From the IMG/VR virus record IMGVR_UViG_3300021376_000158, positions 1 through 36,921 of that record: 36,921 bases of DNA; one strand, 5' to 3'. Made by a program: the position numbers and the translations under genes. Positions 21,556 through 29,715 of this stretch are shown piece after piece; positions within the stretch are counted from its first letter, which is position 1; each line of letters begins with the position of its first letter. Under the pieces are notes generated by a model, which did not search any database, was not told the DNA's origin, and saw only the letters and a list, made by a program, of their open reading frames with translations. Origin of the DNA: a virus.

Positions 21556-21602
21556 GGTATCGGGTTATCCCGGAGCGGAATTGCCCCGGTGAAACAGAGT
21601 GA

Positions 21603-21619
21603 GGCGCAATGATTGCGCC
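21603..21619. promoter_or_regulatory. Perfect 17-bp palindrome (operator candidate)
   Basis: GGCGCAAT-G-ATTGCGCC is an exact 8+1+8 palindrome, 48-64 bp upstream of the 21555 start. On the minus strand it directly follows a TTGACC box, so it could overlap the operon promoter. A dimeric repressor site is the simplest reading. Confidence 0.6.
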
Positions 21620-21648
21620 GGGTCAAGATTAAATTGGAAAAAATCAGA

Positions 21649-21739
21649 TCAAATCAGGCCGGATCAAATCGGATCAAATTGCCCAGGATCAAATCGCCCA
21701 GGGTCAAATCACCCAGGATCAAATCCAGGCGGGTCAAAT
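21649..21739. repeat. TCAAAT array, seven copies at 15-bp spacing
   Basis: TCAAAT starts at 21649, 21664, 21674, 21689, 21704, 21719 and 21734, giving steps of 15, 10, 15, 15, 15 and 15 bp. Most are flanked as GG(A/G)TCAAATC with a CCCAGG-type spacer. The same word and the same multiples-of-5 spacing occur at 20363-20413 beside the HTH regulator. Likely protein-binding iterons (operator array or origin). Confidence 0.75.
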
Positions 21740-21914
21740 CGAGGGCGGCGAATCCGGCCGGGGTCCGGCCAGGCCTCCCCCGCCGGTAGCGTTTGCGGGC
21801 CAGCTGCGGCCCGTTTGCGGCCCATTCCCCCGGCCGCCCGTGGCAAGGCCTCCCCCGCCGGCTCCCCGCGTTCCCCCGGCCGCCGGCCGCCCGCCCTCCC
21901 CCGGCCGTGGCCAC

Positions 21915-22012
21915 CGTTCCCCCGCGTTCCCCCGCGTTCCCCCGCCGGCCGGCCGTGGCACGCTCCCCCGCTCCCCCGCCGGCCGCCCGTGGCACGCTCC
22001 CCCGCTCCCCCG
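21915..22012. repeat. GC-rich tandem repeats
   Basis: Three exact 10-bp units CGTTCCCCCG occupy 21915-21944. A 26-bp unit (CCGTGGCACGCTCC...) occurs at 21953-21978 and again at 21987-22012, spaced 34 bp. The block is almost free of A. It is C-rich on the plus strand and would form a G-rich transcript on the minus strand. Confidence 0.85.
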
Positions 22013-22041
22013 GCCGCCGGTACCGGCCGCGAGCTTGCACG

Positions 22042-22069
22042 AAAAAAGCGCCGTCCGGGGGAACGGCGC
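22042..22069 (-). terminator. Rho-independent terminator of the 23242-22091 operon
   Basis: On the minus strand, stem GCGCCGT/ACGGCGC (7 bp) is followed by TTTTTT (plus coordinates 22042-22047). It lies 22 bases after the stop of the last gene of this operon, in the correct orientation. Confidence 0.85.
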
Positions 22070-22090
22070 CTTGCCTTGCCTCGCCCGTGA

Positions 22091-22831
22091 TCAGCTCATG
22101 GCCACGGCGGCCGCGGTCGCGCTGCGCGACCCGTGAGGGTTAATCCATATTGAAGGACGCTGCCTCTCCGCCATCGGCCGGAATGCTTGGCCAGCCGAGC
22201 CAAACCGCCCGTTGCATAGGCGGCATTCTGCGCAGGTAATCCCCTTGGCATCTGACAGGCACTCGATCGAGCCGGCCGGCTTTTCGGGGGAAACGTGAAA
22301 GACGCGAAACCCGGCCGTGATTGCTTGGCGCAGGCTTGAGGCCGTTTCCGTGCTGGCCATGAAGTAACGCCCATACTCGGCCGCTTGCGCATGCGTGCGC
22401 CAGTCGTGAAAATAACCGGTCCATCCGTCCGAAAGCCTCGCGATTCTGTCGACAAGCGGCAAAGGCAACAGCGTTGGATTGCCGTAGGCACCGAAGCGGA
22501 CGCGCCGCTCGGAGAAAACCCGCCCATAGTCGGCCGGAGGAAGGAAGGGGTACCGGCCGCGGTGAAACGTCTCCCACACGGCGAGGGGAGCTTGCCCGAT
22601 ATTAACGTAGCAACCGCGGCCGCGGGCAAATACGCAGTCCCGGCAAATGGTCTCAAAATCGATTCCTTCTTGTACTGCTTGCACGGGGTGAATGTCGCGG
22701 AGGAGAAACCATATTTGAACCATGTCGCCCGTCTTGCGGTTGCTGGTTTCGAGCGTGGCAATGGCGACGTAAGCGCGGCCGGCAACGGTGCCAGTGTGGA
22801 GGAGGTAGCCTGTAGGATTGTCGGTTGTCAT
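22091..22831 (-). CDS. Conserved Cys-rich phage/plasmid protein, probable zinc-binding (246 aa)
   Basis: Residues 27-95 (SNRKTGDMVQIWFL.RDIHPVQAVQEG.D..ICRDCVFA...CYVNIGQAPLAVWETFHRGRYP) match a family widely encoded by phages and plasmids, whose function is not known to me. C63, C66 and C74 form one putative metal cluster. C191, C200, C203 and C206 (ECLSDAKGITCAECRLCNG) form a second. Its ATG lies 19 bases after the stop of the small membrane gene upstream, and an intrinsic terminator follows. Codon choice and GCCGGC density match neighbouring genes. Confidence 0.75.
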   Translation of the reverse strand: MTTDNPTGYLLHTGTVAGRAYVAIATLETSNRKTGDMVQIWFLLRDIHPVQAVQEGIDFETICRDCVFARGRGCYVNIGQAPLAVWETFHRGRYPFLPPADYGRVFSERRVRFGAYGNPTLLPLPLVDRIARLSDGWTGYFHDWRTHAQAAEYGRYFMASTETASSLRQAITAGFRVFHVSPEKPAGSIECLSDAKGITCAECRLCNGRFGSAGQAFRPMAERQRPSIWINPHGSRSATAAAVAMS

Positions 22832-22850
22832 TTTGTCAGGGGATGAAGGT

Positions 22851-22994
22851 TTAGGGGAAGGTGAGGCAGAGGAGGAAGCCGATGAGAGCGGGAACGGCCG
22901 CGGTGAGGAAGCCGACCAGAAGGCCTTGCCGGAATGGGTCCGGCCGGCGGGAGCGTGAGGGGATGGCCACGCGGCCGAGGCACGGACGGCTCAT
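22851..22994 (-). CDS. Single-pass membrane protein (47 aa)
   Basis: ATG 22994 overlaps the upstream stop (22991) as ATGA. The product has a basic N-terminus (MSRPCLGRVAIPSRSRRPD) and one C-terminal membrane segment (about residues 24-45, GLLVGFLTAAVPALIGFLLCL). It is probably an inner-membrane anchor or inhibitor. The function is unknown. Confidence 0.62.
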   Translation of the reverse strand: MSRPCLGRVAIPSRSRRPDPFRQGLLVGFLTAAVPALIGFLLCLTFP

Positions 22995-23242
22995 GAGGCA
23001 ACCCCCAACTTCCGCAGCGTCCGGTTCACCTTGGCCAGCTGCGCGGCCAGCTCGGCGTCCGTGGCGCTCGGCGTGAGATGCACGGTGGCTGCCTCGGCGT
23101 GAATGGCGGCCAGCTTCACCCAAGTTTTTTCGGGGAACGTGCGCCAGGCGCTGAACGTGAGATGCAGGGTTTCGCACGCCCTATAGAGGGCGTTTCGGAC
23201 GACATCGCGGGAGGTGAGGGTATCGGTGTTGTTGTGGTTCAC
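22991..23242 (-). CDS. Hypothetical helical protein (83 aa)
   Basis: First gene of the three-gene minus cassette. The product (MNHNNTDTLTSRDVVRNALYRACETLHLTF...) ends in a helical Ala/Leu segment (TDAELAAQLAKVNRTLRKLGVAS). It is divergent from the 23342 gene with about 99 bp between starts. No motif is recognised. Confidence 0.6.
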   Translation of the reverse strand: MNHNNTDTLTSRDVVRNALYRACETLHLTFSAWRTFPEKTWVKLAAIHAEAATVHLTPSATDAELAAQLAKVNRTLRKLGVAS

Positions 23243-23341
23243 GCCGTCACCGTGGCCACCTTCCCCTCACTAAGCAAGCGCAAACTATGCGCCTTCTGCT
23301 TTTTCTTGCTCCCCCCCGTTCCCCCGGTTTGCAATTCCCTT

Positions 23342-24340
23342 ATGACCTCTCCCGCCCCTCACCCCACCGCAGCAAATAACCTTATGCCAGAAGCAGGCCA
23401 GGCGGAACGGTCGCAGGCCCAAAGGTGGGGTGCCAAGGGTGGCCGGCCCTCCCGCCGGGTGCTGCAGGGCCGCCGGGTGTGGCTTCGCCGCCTGCTGGCC
23501 GCCGGCCGCCTAGCCGAGGCGGAGCGGTGGGCCGCCCTGCACCGCCTGCCGTGGCCGCCCCCCGCCGCCCCGGCCCTGGCAGGCCTGCCCCCGCCCCCTG
23601 CCCCGGCTCCCGCCCCGGCCGCCTGCCCCCCGGCCGCCCCTGCCAGCCCTGCCCTGGTCGCTGATGCCCTTGCCAGCTTGCCCGCCGGGGGGGAGGGGGT
23701 CACGCCGCCCCCCGCGCCTAACAATTGTGATATATCTGCTCCTGCACCTCAAAATTTGCAGTTGGGTGCGGTTGAGGTGGGGGAGGGTTTGGCTGTAGCA
23801 GCTTTAGCTGATGAGGGGGGTGGAGGGGGTGAGGTGGGGTCTGGGGCGGGCGGCTTGCCGTGTAGTGGTGGCGAAGCGTCCTTGCAAGCACCAATTTCGT
23901 CTTTTGGGGTGGGGCAAGTACTTACGTCAGATATTTCCGTTGTTGATCAGTGGGGAAATTTACCCAATTTGGGTGTTGGGGTGAAGTTGGGGGTGGTGGG
24001 TCAGCGGTGTCGTAACAAGTGGTATGTGGAGGTGCAGGTGGATGGGAGGTGGACAAAGGCGGAGGTTGGGGGGTGGGTGTTGCATCCGCAGGATCGGGTG
24101 ATGGTGGAGTTGGTTTGGACGAGTGCGGATGGGCGGGATGATGAGTGGCGGATTGTGGGGAAGTTGGCGTATCCGGCTCCCAGGCCTGATCCTGCGTCGG
24201 AGACAAAAGTTGCTGCCGAAACCGGGGAAGTTGCCACTGAGGACGTGAAAGTTGCCACCGAAGACGAGTTGACGCATCCGGCGGCGGAGGACTTTATGGA
24301 GCGGGCCAGGCGGGAGGCTTACGCCGCCTACAACCGATGA
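23342..24340 (+). CDS. Proline/glycine-rich protein of unknown function (332 aa)
   Basis: ATG 23342 follows a C-rich tract; a later ATG at 23384 is possible. Residues about 20-55 (ERSQAQRWGAKGGRPSRRVLQGRRVWLRRLL) are basic and may bind DNA. Residues about 60-185 are Pro/Ala- and then Gly/Glu-rich, low complexity. Residues about 190-275 (GVGVKLGVVGQRCRNKWYVEVQVDGRWTKAEVGGWVLHPQDRVMVELVW) look like a small beta domain. The C-terminus is acidic. The plus strand is remarkably G-rich from 23690 to 24200. It precedes putative TerS with a four-base overlap, so a packaging role is possible. Confidence 0.62.
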   Translation: MTSPAPHPTAANNLMPEAGQAERSQAQRWGAKGGRPSRRVLQGRRVWLRRLLAAGRLAEAERWAALHRLPWPPPAAPALAGLPPPPAPAPAPAACPPAAPASPALVADALASLPAGGEGVTPPPAPNNCDISAPAPQNLQLGAVEVGEGLAVAALADEGGGGGEVGSGAGGLPCSGGEASLQAPISSFGVGQVLTSDISVVDQWGNLPNLGVGVKLGVVGQRCRNKWYVEVQVDGRWTKAEVGGWVLHPQDRVMVELVWTSADGRDDEWRIVGKLAYPAPRPDPASETKVAAETGEVATEDVKVATEDELTHPAAEDFMERARREAYAAYNR

Positions 24341-24918
24341 AACGCAAGTCTGGACCCAATCGCACCTATCAACCCCAGAAACTCATCAATGCCGTCGCCC
24401 AGGCCACATTGGAGACCGGAGGGGTCGGGCTTGTCCGGCATCCCCAACTTAGGGAGGTTTCCAAGAATGATCGCGCTGTCTTGCAGAGGGTGGTGGGTAT
24501 GAGCGTGGAGGAGTTCAACAGCCGCCTGATGTCCAAACTGGACAATCTGGCGGACAAGATCTTGGACCGGATGCTGGAGACGGTGGACGACACCCCGCTC
24601 AACAGTCTGGGTTTCAACCTGTCGGTTGCGATTGACAAGCGTCAGCGGTTGCAGGGTTTGAACGCCACCCAGGCGGCCAACGTCAATATCCAGGTCAACA
24701 ACTACGGGGCGATGAGCAAGGAGGAGATTGTCGCCAAGCTGACCGGCCAGTCACTGATTGCCCCGCAGGATGCCTTGGTGTCCGCGCCGGTTGAGGTTGC
24801 GGAGACGCCCGCGGCGGATTTTGCGGTTGCTGCGTCCGAGCCGGTGGATCTGACGGCGGGTGAGGGTGGGCAGGTGCAGGATCTGGAGCAGCCGCCGGTC
24901 AATTTGCGGGATGCGTAG
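24337..24918 (+). CDS. Putative terminase small subunit or terminase-associated protein (193 aa)
   Basis: ATG 24337 overlaps the previous TGA. The product has a basic N-terminus, a helical middle (MSVEEFNSRLMSKLDNLADKILDRML) and LGFNLSVAIDKRQRLQGLNATQ, a type of segment found in proteins encoded directly before TerL, where the product binds DNA and assembles. The C-terminal part is acidic and Ala/Val-rich. Its 3' end overlaps a convergent glycosyltransferase by 20 bp, which separates it from TerL by nearly 1 kb. Confidence 0.55.
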   Translation: MKRKSGPNRTYQPQKLINAVAQATLETGGVGLVRHPQLREVSKNDRAVLQRVVGMSVEEFNSRLMSKLDNLADKILDRMLETVDDTPLNSLGFNLSVAIDKRQRLQGLNATQAANVNIQVNNYGAMSKEEIVAKLTGQSLIAPQDALVSAPVEVAETPAADFAVAASEPVDLTAGEGGQVQDLEQPPVNLRDA

Positions 24919-25798
24919 CCTGCTCGCAGGTCTTGCTGGCTTTGGATTTAAGCAGTTGTTCGCGGATTGACCTGATTTCATCCTTGCGCCAGGGTTCGGA
25001 GAGGATTTCGAGCAGTTCCGGGGTTTCAATCGGGAAGGCGATGGTGCCGAGGTGGCTCAGAACCAGGTTGGTATCGAGGTGGATGTCGATGCCTGCACTG
25101 CGTGCCAGATCGCAGAACCAGTAGTCTTCGCTGACAAAGACATTGGGCTGGTCGTAGGGGATGGTGGCGAGGCGCTGGATGCGCTGCACCATGATCTCCG
25201 GGCTCTTGGCCGGTTGTTCCAGCGCCTCCAGAATGGAGTTCAGCCGCGCCTCCGGCGTGTCCGGCCCCTTCAGCCCCATGGGGAAGAACTCCGTCATGGC
25301 GTGCGGCGGATGGTTGGGGTCCACCAGCACGCCTTTGCGCCAGGGGTTCCTTTCCTCGATGCGTTTGAAGACGCTCATCTTGATCTTGGAGAAACCAAGG
25401 GCGGAGCGGCTTACCTTTTGCAGCCCGTCCTGGTCCGGTTTCTCGTCCGCGATCAGGTGCCCGTGCCAGTGGGTCTTCAGTGACCGGGTGCTGTAGATGC
25501 CGCAGACCATGTCCACGTTGTGACTGAGCAGCCGGATCATCGCCCCTGAGGTCACGTCTTTGCCCTCCTGCTCGCACAGCAGATCCTTGTCCCAGAAAAC
25601 CAACTCGTCGAATTGATTGCGCCGGGCGTGGGCCACCAGTTCGTTGCGGGCCTGATGCACGGCGGGGCCTTCCAGCAGGCACCAGTCAAGTTTGATGCCG
25701 GGCAGGTGTTCCACCGCCAGCTTGAGGCTGTTTTGGAAGTAACTGGTGGGGATTTGGCCCTTCAGCGGCGTGGCAATAAGGATTTTCTTCGGCGTCAT
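24899..25798 (-). CDS. GT-A-type glycosyltransferase (299 aa)
   Basis: ATG 25798 is preferred over the upstream in-frame TTG 25804. The product begins MTPKKILIATPLKGQIP and has AVHQARNELVAHA followed by FDELVFWDKDLL, where DKD (residues 70-72) is a DxD-like metal site. A Rossmann-like GT-A start and the segment MVCGIYSTRS are consistent with phage-encoded glycosyltransferases. It is encoded against the packaging genes, between putative TerS and TerL, and so resembles a moron. Its target may be a virion protein or host surface glycan. Confidence 0.72.
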   Translation of the reverse strand: MTPKKILIATPLKGQIPTSYFQNSLKLAVEHLPGIKLDWCLLEGPAVHQARNELVAHARRNQFDELVFWDKDLLCEQEGKDVTSGAMIRLLSHNVDMVCGIYSTRSLKTHWHGHLIADEKPDQDGLQKVSRSALGFSKIKMSVFKRIEERNPWRKGVLVDPNHPPHAMTEFFPMGLKGPDTPEARLNSILEALEQPAKSPEIMVQRIQRLATIPYDQPNVFVSEDYWFCDLARSAGIDIHLDTNLVLSHLGTIAFPIETPELLEILSEPWRKDEIRSIREQLLKSKASKTCEQATHPAN

Positions 25799-25887
25799 GA
25801 CCAAAAGGATTATTTCTTGAATCAGTCCGAGTCCAGCCCAACTTTGACATCGCCATCCGCGGCCGGCCGCGCCAACAGCCTTTTGTC
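25799..25887. promoter_or_regulatory. Divergent gap between glycosyltransferase and TerL
   Basis: 89 bp with a TTGACA box on the plus strand (25844-25849) but no good -10, and a GC palindrome GCGGCCGGCCGC near 25859-25870. It probably contains promoters for both directions. Confidence 0.4.
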
Positions 25888-27528
25888 ATGCCCATTGGTA
25901 ACGTCTACTTTGCCGACGATTTTCAGCCCGCCTTCGGCATTCCCTGGGTGCCGATGCCGCTTGCCGCGGAACTGATGAAGTGGCCGCGGGAAAAACTGAC
26001 GGAATACATGGTTTTCCGCGAGCAACGCAACGCCCAGGCGATCGACAATCCCGTGGGCGCCGGCTGGTCGCTGCCGATGTGGCAGGAGGTGATGAACAAC
26101 TGGCACAAATACAAGAACCACGTCATTCTGGGCGGCAACCGCTCCTCTAAATCAATTTTCGCCAGCCGGATGTGCGTCTGGGCCGCCGCCACCATTCCCT
26201 CGGCGGAAATCCGCGCCTATCACGTCAACGAGAACCGCTCCATCGAGGATCAGCAGCAGATGGTCTACGACGGGCTGCCGCTGGGCATCCGCAATCTGCC
26301 CACCAAGAAGGGACTGAACCACTCCGTGCAGTACAGCCAGAAGAACGGGTTCACGGACAACATCTGCATTCTGCCCCCGGTCAAGCCCGGCCACAAGGGC
26401 GGGGCGATCAAGTTCAGCCACTACCGCAGTTACCAGCAGGACGCGCAGGTGGCGGAGGGATACAAGGCGCATCTGATCTGGTGCGACGAGGAATGCCCGC
26501 AAAGGATGTTTGAGACGCTGCAGTACCGCACGGTGGACTTGCACGGGCGCATTTTGCTCACCTTCACCACCCTCACCGGCTGGACCCCGCTTGTGCAGGA
26601 TCTGCTGGGCAAGACGCGCACGCTGAAAAAAAGGTTCGCCCCGCTGGTGGGCAAGGAACTGCCCATCCTGCAGGAGTCCATTTCCCGCCCCGACACCGCG
26701 ATCTATTATTTCTGGACGGAGGACAACGCTTTCCTTGATACGCAAGACTTCGTCGCCAAGCTGGCGGGGCGCCCCCGCGAGGAGGTGCTGGCCCGCGCCT
26801 ATGGCATCCCCACCAAATCCATCACTTCCGTTTTTCCCGGCTTCAACAAAGAGGTCAACGTCATCCCCCATGAAACGCTTCCTTTTGTTCGTGATCCAAA
26901 CTATCAGGTCACCCGTTACATGGCTCTGGACCCGGCGGGTTCCAAGAACTGGTTCATGCTCTGGGTCGCCATCGACGCCGCCGGCACCTGGTGGGTGTAC
27001 CGTGAATGGCCCGACTACGACGACTGGGCGCTGCCCGGATCAAATTTGGAGGGCAAGCCGGGGCCGGCGCAAAAAGGCTCCAAGCGCGGCATCCGTGACT
27101 ACGTCGAACTTATCGAAAATTGTGAGAACGGTGAGCCGGTTCAGGAAAGATACATTGATCCGCGACTGGGCGCCGCCGAAAGACAGTCCGCTGAAGGGGC
27201 CACCACCATCATCTCGGAGCTGGACGAAGCCGGAATGACCTGCATCCCCGCCCCCGGCGTGGAGATCGAGAACGGCCTGCAATTGATCAACAGCCTGCTC
27301 GCCTACAACGACCAGCAGCCGATCTCCGCCTTGAACGGACCCCGGCTTTACATCTCGGACCGCTGCCAGAACCTCATTTACTCGATGCAGGAGTACACCG
27401 CCCGCGGCGGCAAGGACGAGGCGACCAAGGACCCGGTGGACTGCCTGCGCTACCTGCTGGTCGCCAACTGCGGGTTTGTTGATCCGCAGGCCGTGCCGGC
27501 GGGAAATGACCGGACTTGGAGCTATTGA
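25888..27528 (+). CDS. terL: Terminase large subunit
   Basis: This 546-residue packaging motor has an N-terminal ATPase with Walker-A-like GGNRSSKS (residues 82-89; second Gly replaced by Ser) and Walker B LIWCDEE (D200, E201). The C-terminal RNase-H-like nuclease has candidate acidic residues D348 (YMALDPAGSKN), D424 (RYIDPRLG) and D516/D518 (KDPVDCLRY). The length is normal for TerL. It acts at the procapsid portal to translocate and cut DNA. It is followed after 39 bases by the portal gene. Confidence 0.93.
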   Translation: MPIGNVYFADDFQPAFGIPWVPMPLAAELMKWPREKLTEYMVFREQRNAQAIDNPVGAGWSLPMWQEVMNNWHKYKNHVILGGNRSSKSIFASRMCVWAAATIPSAEIRAYHVNENRSIEDQQQMVYDGLPLGIRNLPTKKGLNHSVQYSQKNGFTDNICILPPVKPGHKGGAIKFSHYRSYQQDAQVAEGYKAHLIWCDEECPQRMFETLQYRTVDLHGRILLTFTTLTGWTPLVQDLLGKTRTLKKRFAPLVGKELPILQESISRPDTAIYYFWTEDNAFLDTQDFVAKLAGRPREEVLARAYGIPTKSITSVFPGFNKEVNVIPHETLPFVRDPNYQVTRYMALDPAGSKNWFMLWVAIDAAGTWWVYREWPDYDDWALPGSNLEGKPGPAQKGSKRGIRDYVELIENCENGEPVQERYIDPRLGAAERQSAEGATTIISELDEAGMTCIPAPGVEIENGLQLINSLLAYNDQQPISALNGPRLYISDRCQNLIYSMQEYTARGGKDEATKDPVDCLRYLLVANCGFVDPQAVPAGNDRTWSY

Positions 27529-27567
27529 CTTGCTAGTTGACGCCGTTGGCAATAAGGGGCGCTTGCA

Positions 27568-29715
27568 ATGAGTTCCATTGACTCCCTCAACACCTCCGTC
27601 CCCAACGACCCCGGCCTGCAACTAGCCCCCGTTGGCGATTCCGGCCCCGATTTCAACACCCTGGTCAAGGCCTTCGAGGACTGCGTGCGCGACAACCAGC
27701 CCTACGTTGACCAGTGCCGTTGCAACTACGAGACCCGGTACGCGATCTGGAACGGCCAGTCCGCCGATGGCAAGAAACACGCCCGCGAGGGCAGCAAGAC
27801 CAGCCCCACGCCCTGGGACGGCGCCTCGGACCTGCGCGTCTTCCTCGTTGACAACATCATCAACAAGAAGGTGGCGATGCAGTGCATGGCCTTCCAGCGG
27901 GCCAATCTGGTGGCGGTGCCGGTGGGCACCAACGACATGGGCCGCTCGGTGCTGGTGACCAACTTCATGCGCTGGCTGATCCAGACGCAAATTCCCGAAA
28001 TCCAACGCGAGATCGAGATCGCCGCCAATTACATCAACGAGAAGGGCCTGGCGGTGATGGGGCAGTTCTATGAGAAGCGCCGCGAGAAGACGCTGGTCAA
28101 CGTGCGGATGGAGGATCTGCAGGTGCAGTTCCCCGAGATCGACATCACCGCGCTGATCAATGACAAGGGCGCGGAGAACGATTTGAAGAGCATCTTCGAG
28201 GAGCAGTACGGCTGCTCCCGCCAGAAAGCCGGCACCATGCTGCGCGAGTTGCGGAAGACCGGCGAGACCTCGGTGCCGATGGATGGCCCGGAGCGCAGTT
28301 TCCCGGTCATGCGCGCCTTCAACCTCGATGAGAACCTGTTTGTCCCCTCCTTCTCGCTTGATCTGGAGCGCGTGCCCGGCATCTACCGCGTGGAATACTT
28401 TACCGCCGAGCAGATGCGGCAATTGGTGCAGGATGACGGCTGGGACAAGGATTGGGTGGAAAAGGCCATCGAGACCCAGCGCGGGCGTCTGATCACGCTC
28501 AGTCCCTCCGAGTACCTCCAGCCCATCAGCCGCTCCTTCGTCTACACCCAGCAGCGTTTCACCGACAAGATCGGGGTGGTCTACGCCTACCAGCGGCTGT
28601 CCGACGAGGACGGCGTCCCCGGCATCTATTGCACCGTCTTCAACCCCCAGATGCCGCCCAGCGAAACCCAATCGGGATTCGCCAAGACGGGTCTGCTGGG
28701 CTACGCGCACGGCGAGTATCCGTTCGTGCTCTACCGGCGCGAGTACCTGTCGCGCAAACTGCACGACTCCCGCGGCGTGCCGGAGCCGGGCAAGTGCTGG
28801 CAGGATCAGATCAAGGCGCACAAGGACTCCCGCATCGACGCCGCATCGCTGGGTGTCTTGCCCCCCATCTGCTACCCGCAGGGACGCCCGCCGGGCCGCT
28901 GGGGTCCGGGGGCGATGATCTCCGAGCGCCGGCCCAACGAGTACCACTACGCCGACCGGCCGATCCCCGACATGAACACGGAGAATTCCGAGGCGCTGCT
29001 GGAGTCCTCCTTCAAGGAATACAACGGTTTTGCCGCCTCCAAGGGAGATCCGGCCATCGACCCGATCTACAACCAGTTTGAGGTCAATAAATTCCTCAAT
29101 TGTTTGGCGAAGAGCTTCCGGCAGATCTGGAAGTTGTACAAACAGTACGGCAGCGAGCAGATCGTCTTCCGCGTCATGGGCGTCAAGGACGCCGAGACCA
29201 TGATCTTCAACAAGGGGGACGTGAACGAGGAGTTTGATTTCTACCTCTCCTGGGACGTGCAGAGCACCGACTTCAAGATGATGTCGGAGAAATGGAGTGC
29301 CATCATCCAAGGCGCCCAATCCCTCGACCGCGAGGGCGTCTGCGATTGGGGCGCCCTGTTCCAATCCTTCGTCTCCTCCATCGATCCCAACATTGCGGAG
29401 CGCATCGTCCGCCCGGCCAAGACCGGCCAGCAGCAGGTGGTCAACGACGAGCAGCAGGATCTGGCGCAGATCTTTGCCGGGATACCGAAAAACATCCGCA
29501 TCGGCACGCCGCCGCAACTTGGTCTGCAGGTGATGCAGCAGTACTTGCAGCAGCCCGACGTGCAGCAGCGTTACGCCTCGGACGCCGCCTTCAAGGACCG
29601 TTTGGACGCCCGCGCCAAGCAGTACCAGTTCCAGATGCAACAGCAGCAAAACGCCACCATTGGCCGCTTTGGCGCCGCCATGCCGGGTCCGATGCCCGCC
29701 ACCACCTCGACCTGA
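27568..29715 (+). CDS. Portal protein (head-tail connector)
   Basis: This 715-residue protein directly follows TerL. SKTSPTPWDGASDLRVF and the surrounding N-terminal sequence, KEYNGFAASKGDPAID and a long C-terminal Gln-rich helix (QVMQQYLQQPDVQQRY...FQMQQQQN) are typical of P22/SU10-like portals. It would form the dodecameric DNA portal. Its TGA overlaps the next ATG by one base. The C-terminal barrel-type helix likely extends into the head. Confidence 0.85.
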   Translation: MSSIDSLNTSVPNDPGLQLAPVGDSGPDFNTLVKAFEDCVRDNQPYVDQCRCNYETRYAIWNGQSADGKKHAREGSKTSPTPWDGASDLRVFLVDNIINKKVAMQCMAFQRANLVAVPVGTNDMGRSVLVTNFMRWLIQTQIPEIQREIEIAANYINEKGLAVMGQFYEKRREKTLVNVRMEDLQVQFPEIDITALINDKGAENDLKSIFEEQYGCSRQKAGTMLRELRKTGETSVPMDGPERSFPVMRAFNLDENLFVPSFSLDLERVPGIYRVEYFTAEQMRQLVQDDGWDKDWVEKAIETQRGRLITLSPSEYLQPISRSFVYTQQRFTDKIGVVYAYQRLSDEDGVPGIYCTVFNPQMPPSETQSGFAKTGLLGYAHGEYPFVLYRREYLSRKLHDSRGVPEPGKCWQDQIKAHKDSRIDAASLGVLPPICYPQGRPPGRWGPGAMISERRPNEYHYADRPIPDMNTENSEALLESSFKEYNGFAASKGDPAIDPIYNQFEVNKFLNCLAKSFRQIWKLYKQYGSEQIVFRVMGVKDAETMIFNKGDVNEEFDFYLSWDVQSTDFKMMSEKWSAIIQGAQSLDREGVCDWGALFQSFVSSIDPNIAERIVRPAKTGQQQVVNDEQQDLAQIFAGIPKNIRIGTPPQLGLQVMQQYLQQPDVQQRYASDAAFKDRLDARAKQYQFQMQQQQNATIGRFGAAMPGPMPATTST

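Larger units (their letters stand above)
21556..22090. promoter_or_regulatory. Control/repeat region (535 bp) without supported genes
   Basis: From left to right: operon leader; 17-bp palindrome at 21603-21619; seven-copy TCAAAT array at 21649-21739; a very GC-rich, GCCGGC-dense block with tandem repeats (21760-22030); and a minus-strand terminator (22042-22069). Open frames crossing it give Pro/Arg/Gly-rich or repetitive products and are not convincing. It could be the promoter/operator of the 21555 cassette and possibly an origin. Confidence 0.6.

Noticed and set aside
20363-21739. CRISPR array
   Set aside because: Repeat words are only 6-10 bp with 5- to 15-bp periods and near-constant spacers. 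There are no cas genes.
21599-22090. Long open frames on both strands through the GC-rich block, including a pentapeptide-like LGDLx run
   Set aside because: The periodicity comes from the 15-bp DNA repeats. Products are Pro/Arg/Gly-rich without folds, and a minus-strand terminator lies inside the region.
23078-23341. Upstream extension of the proline-rich gene to 23078
   Set aside because: It overlaps the divergent gene at 22991-23242, and the extension is unlike the rest of the protein.
27622-29649. 675-residue open frame antisense to the portal gene
   Set aside because: It is a shadow of a GC-rich codon pattern. The product lacks protein-like composition and the portal gene is secure.
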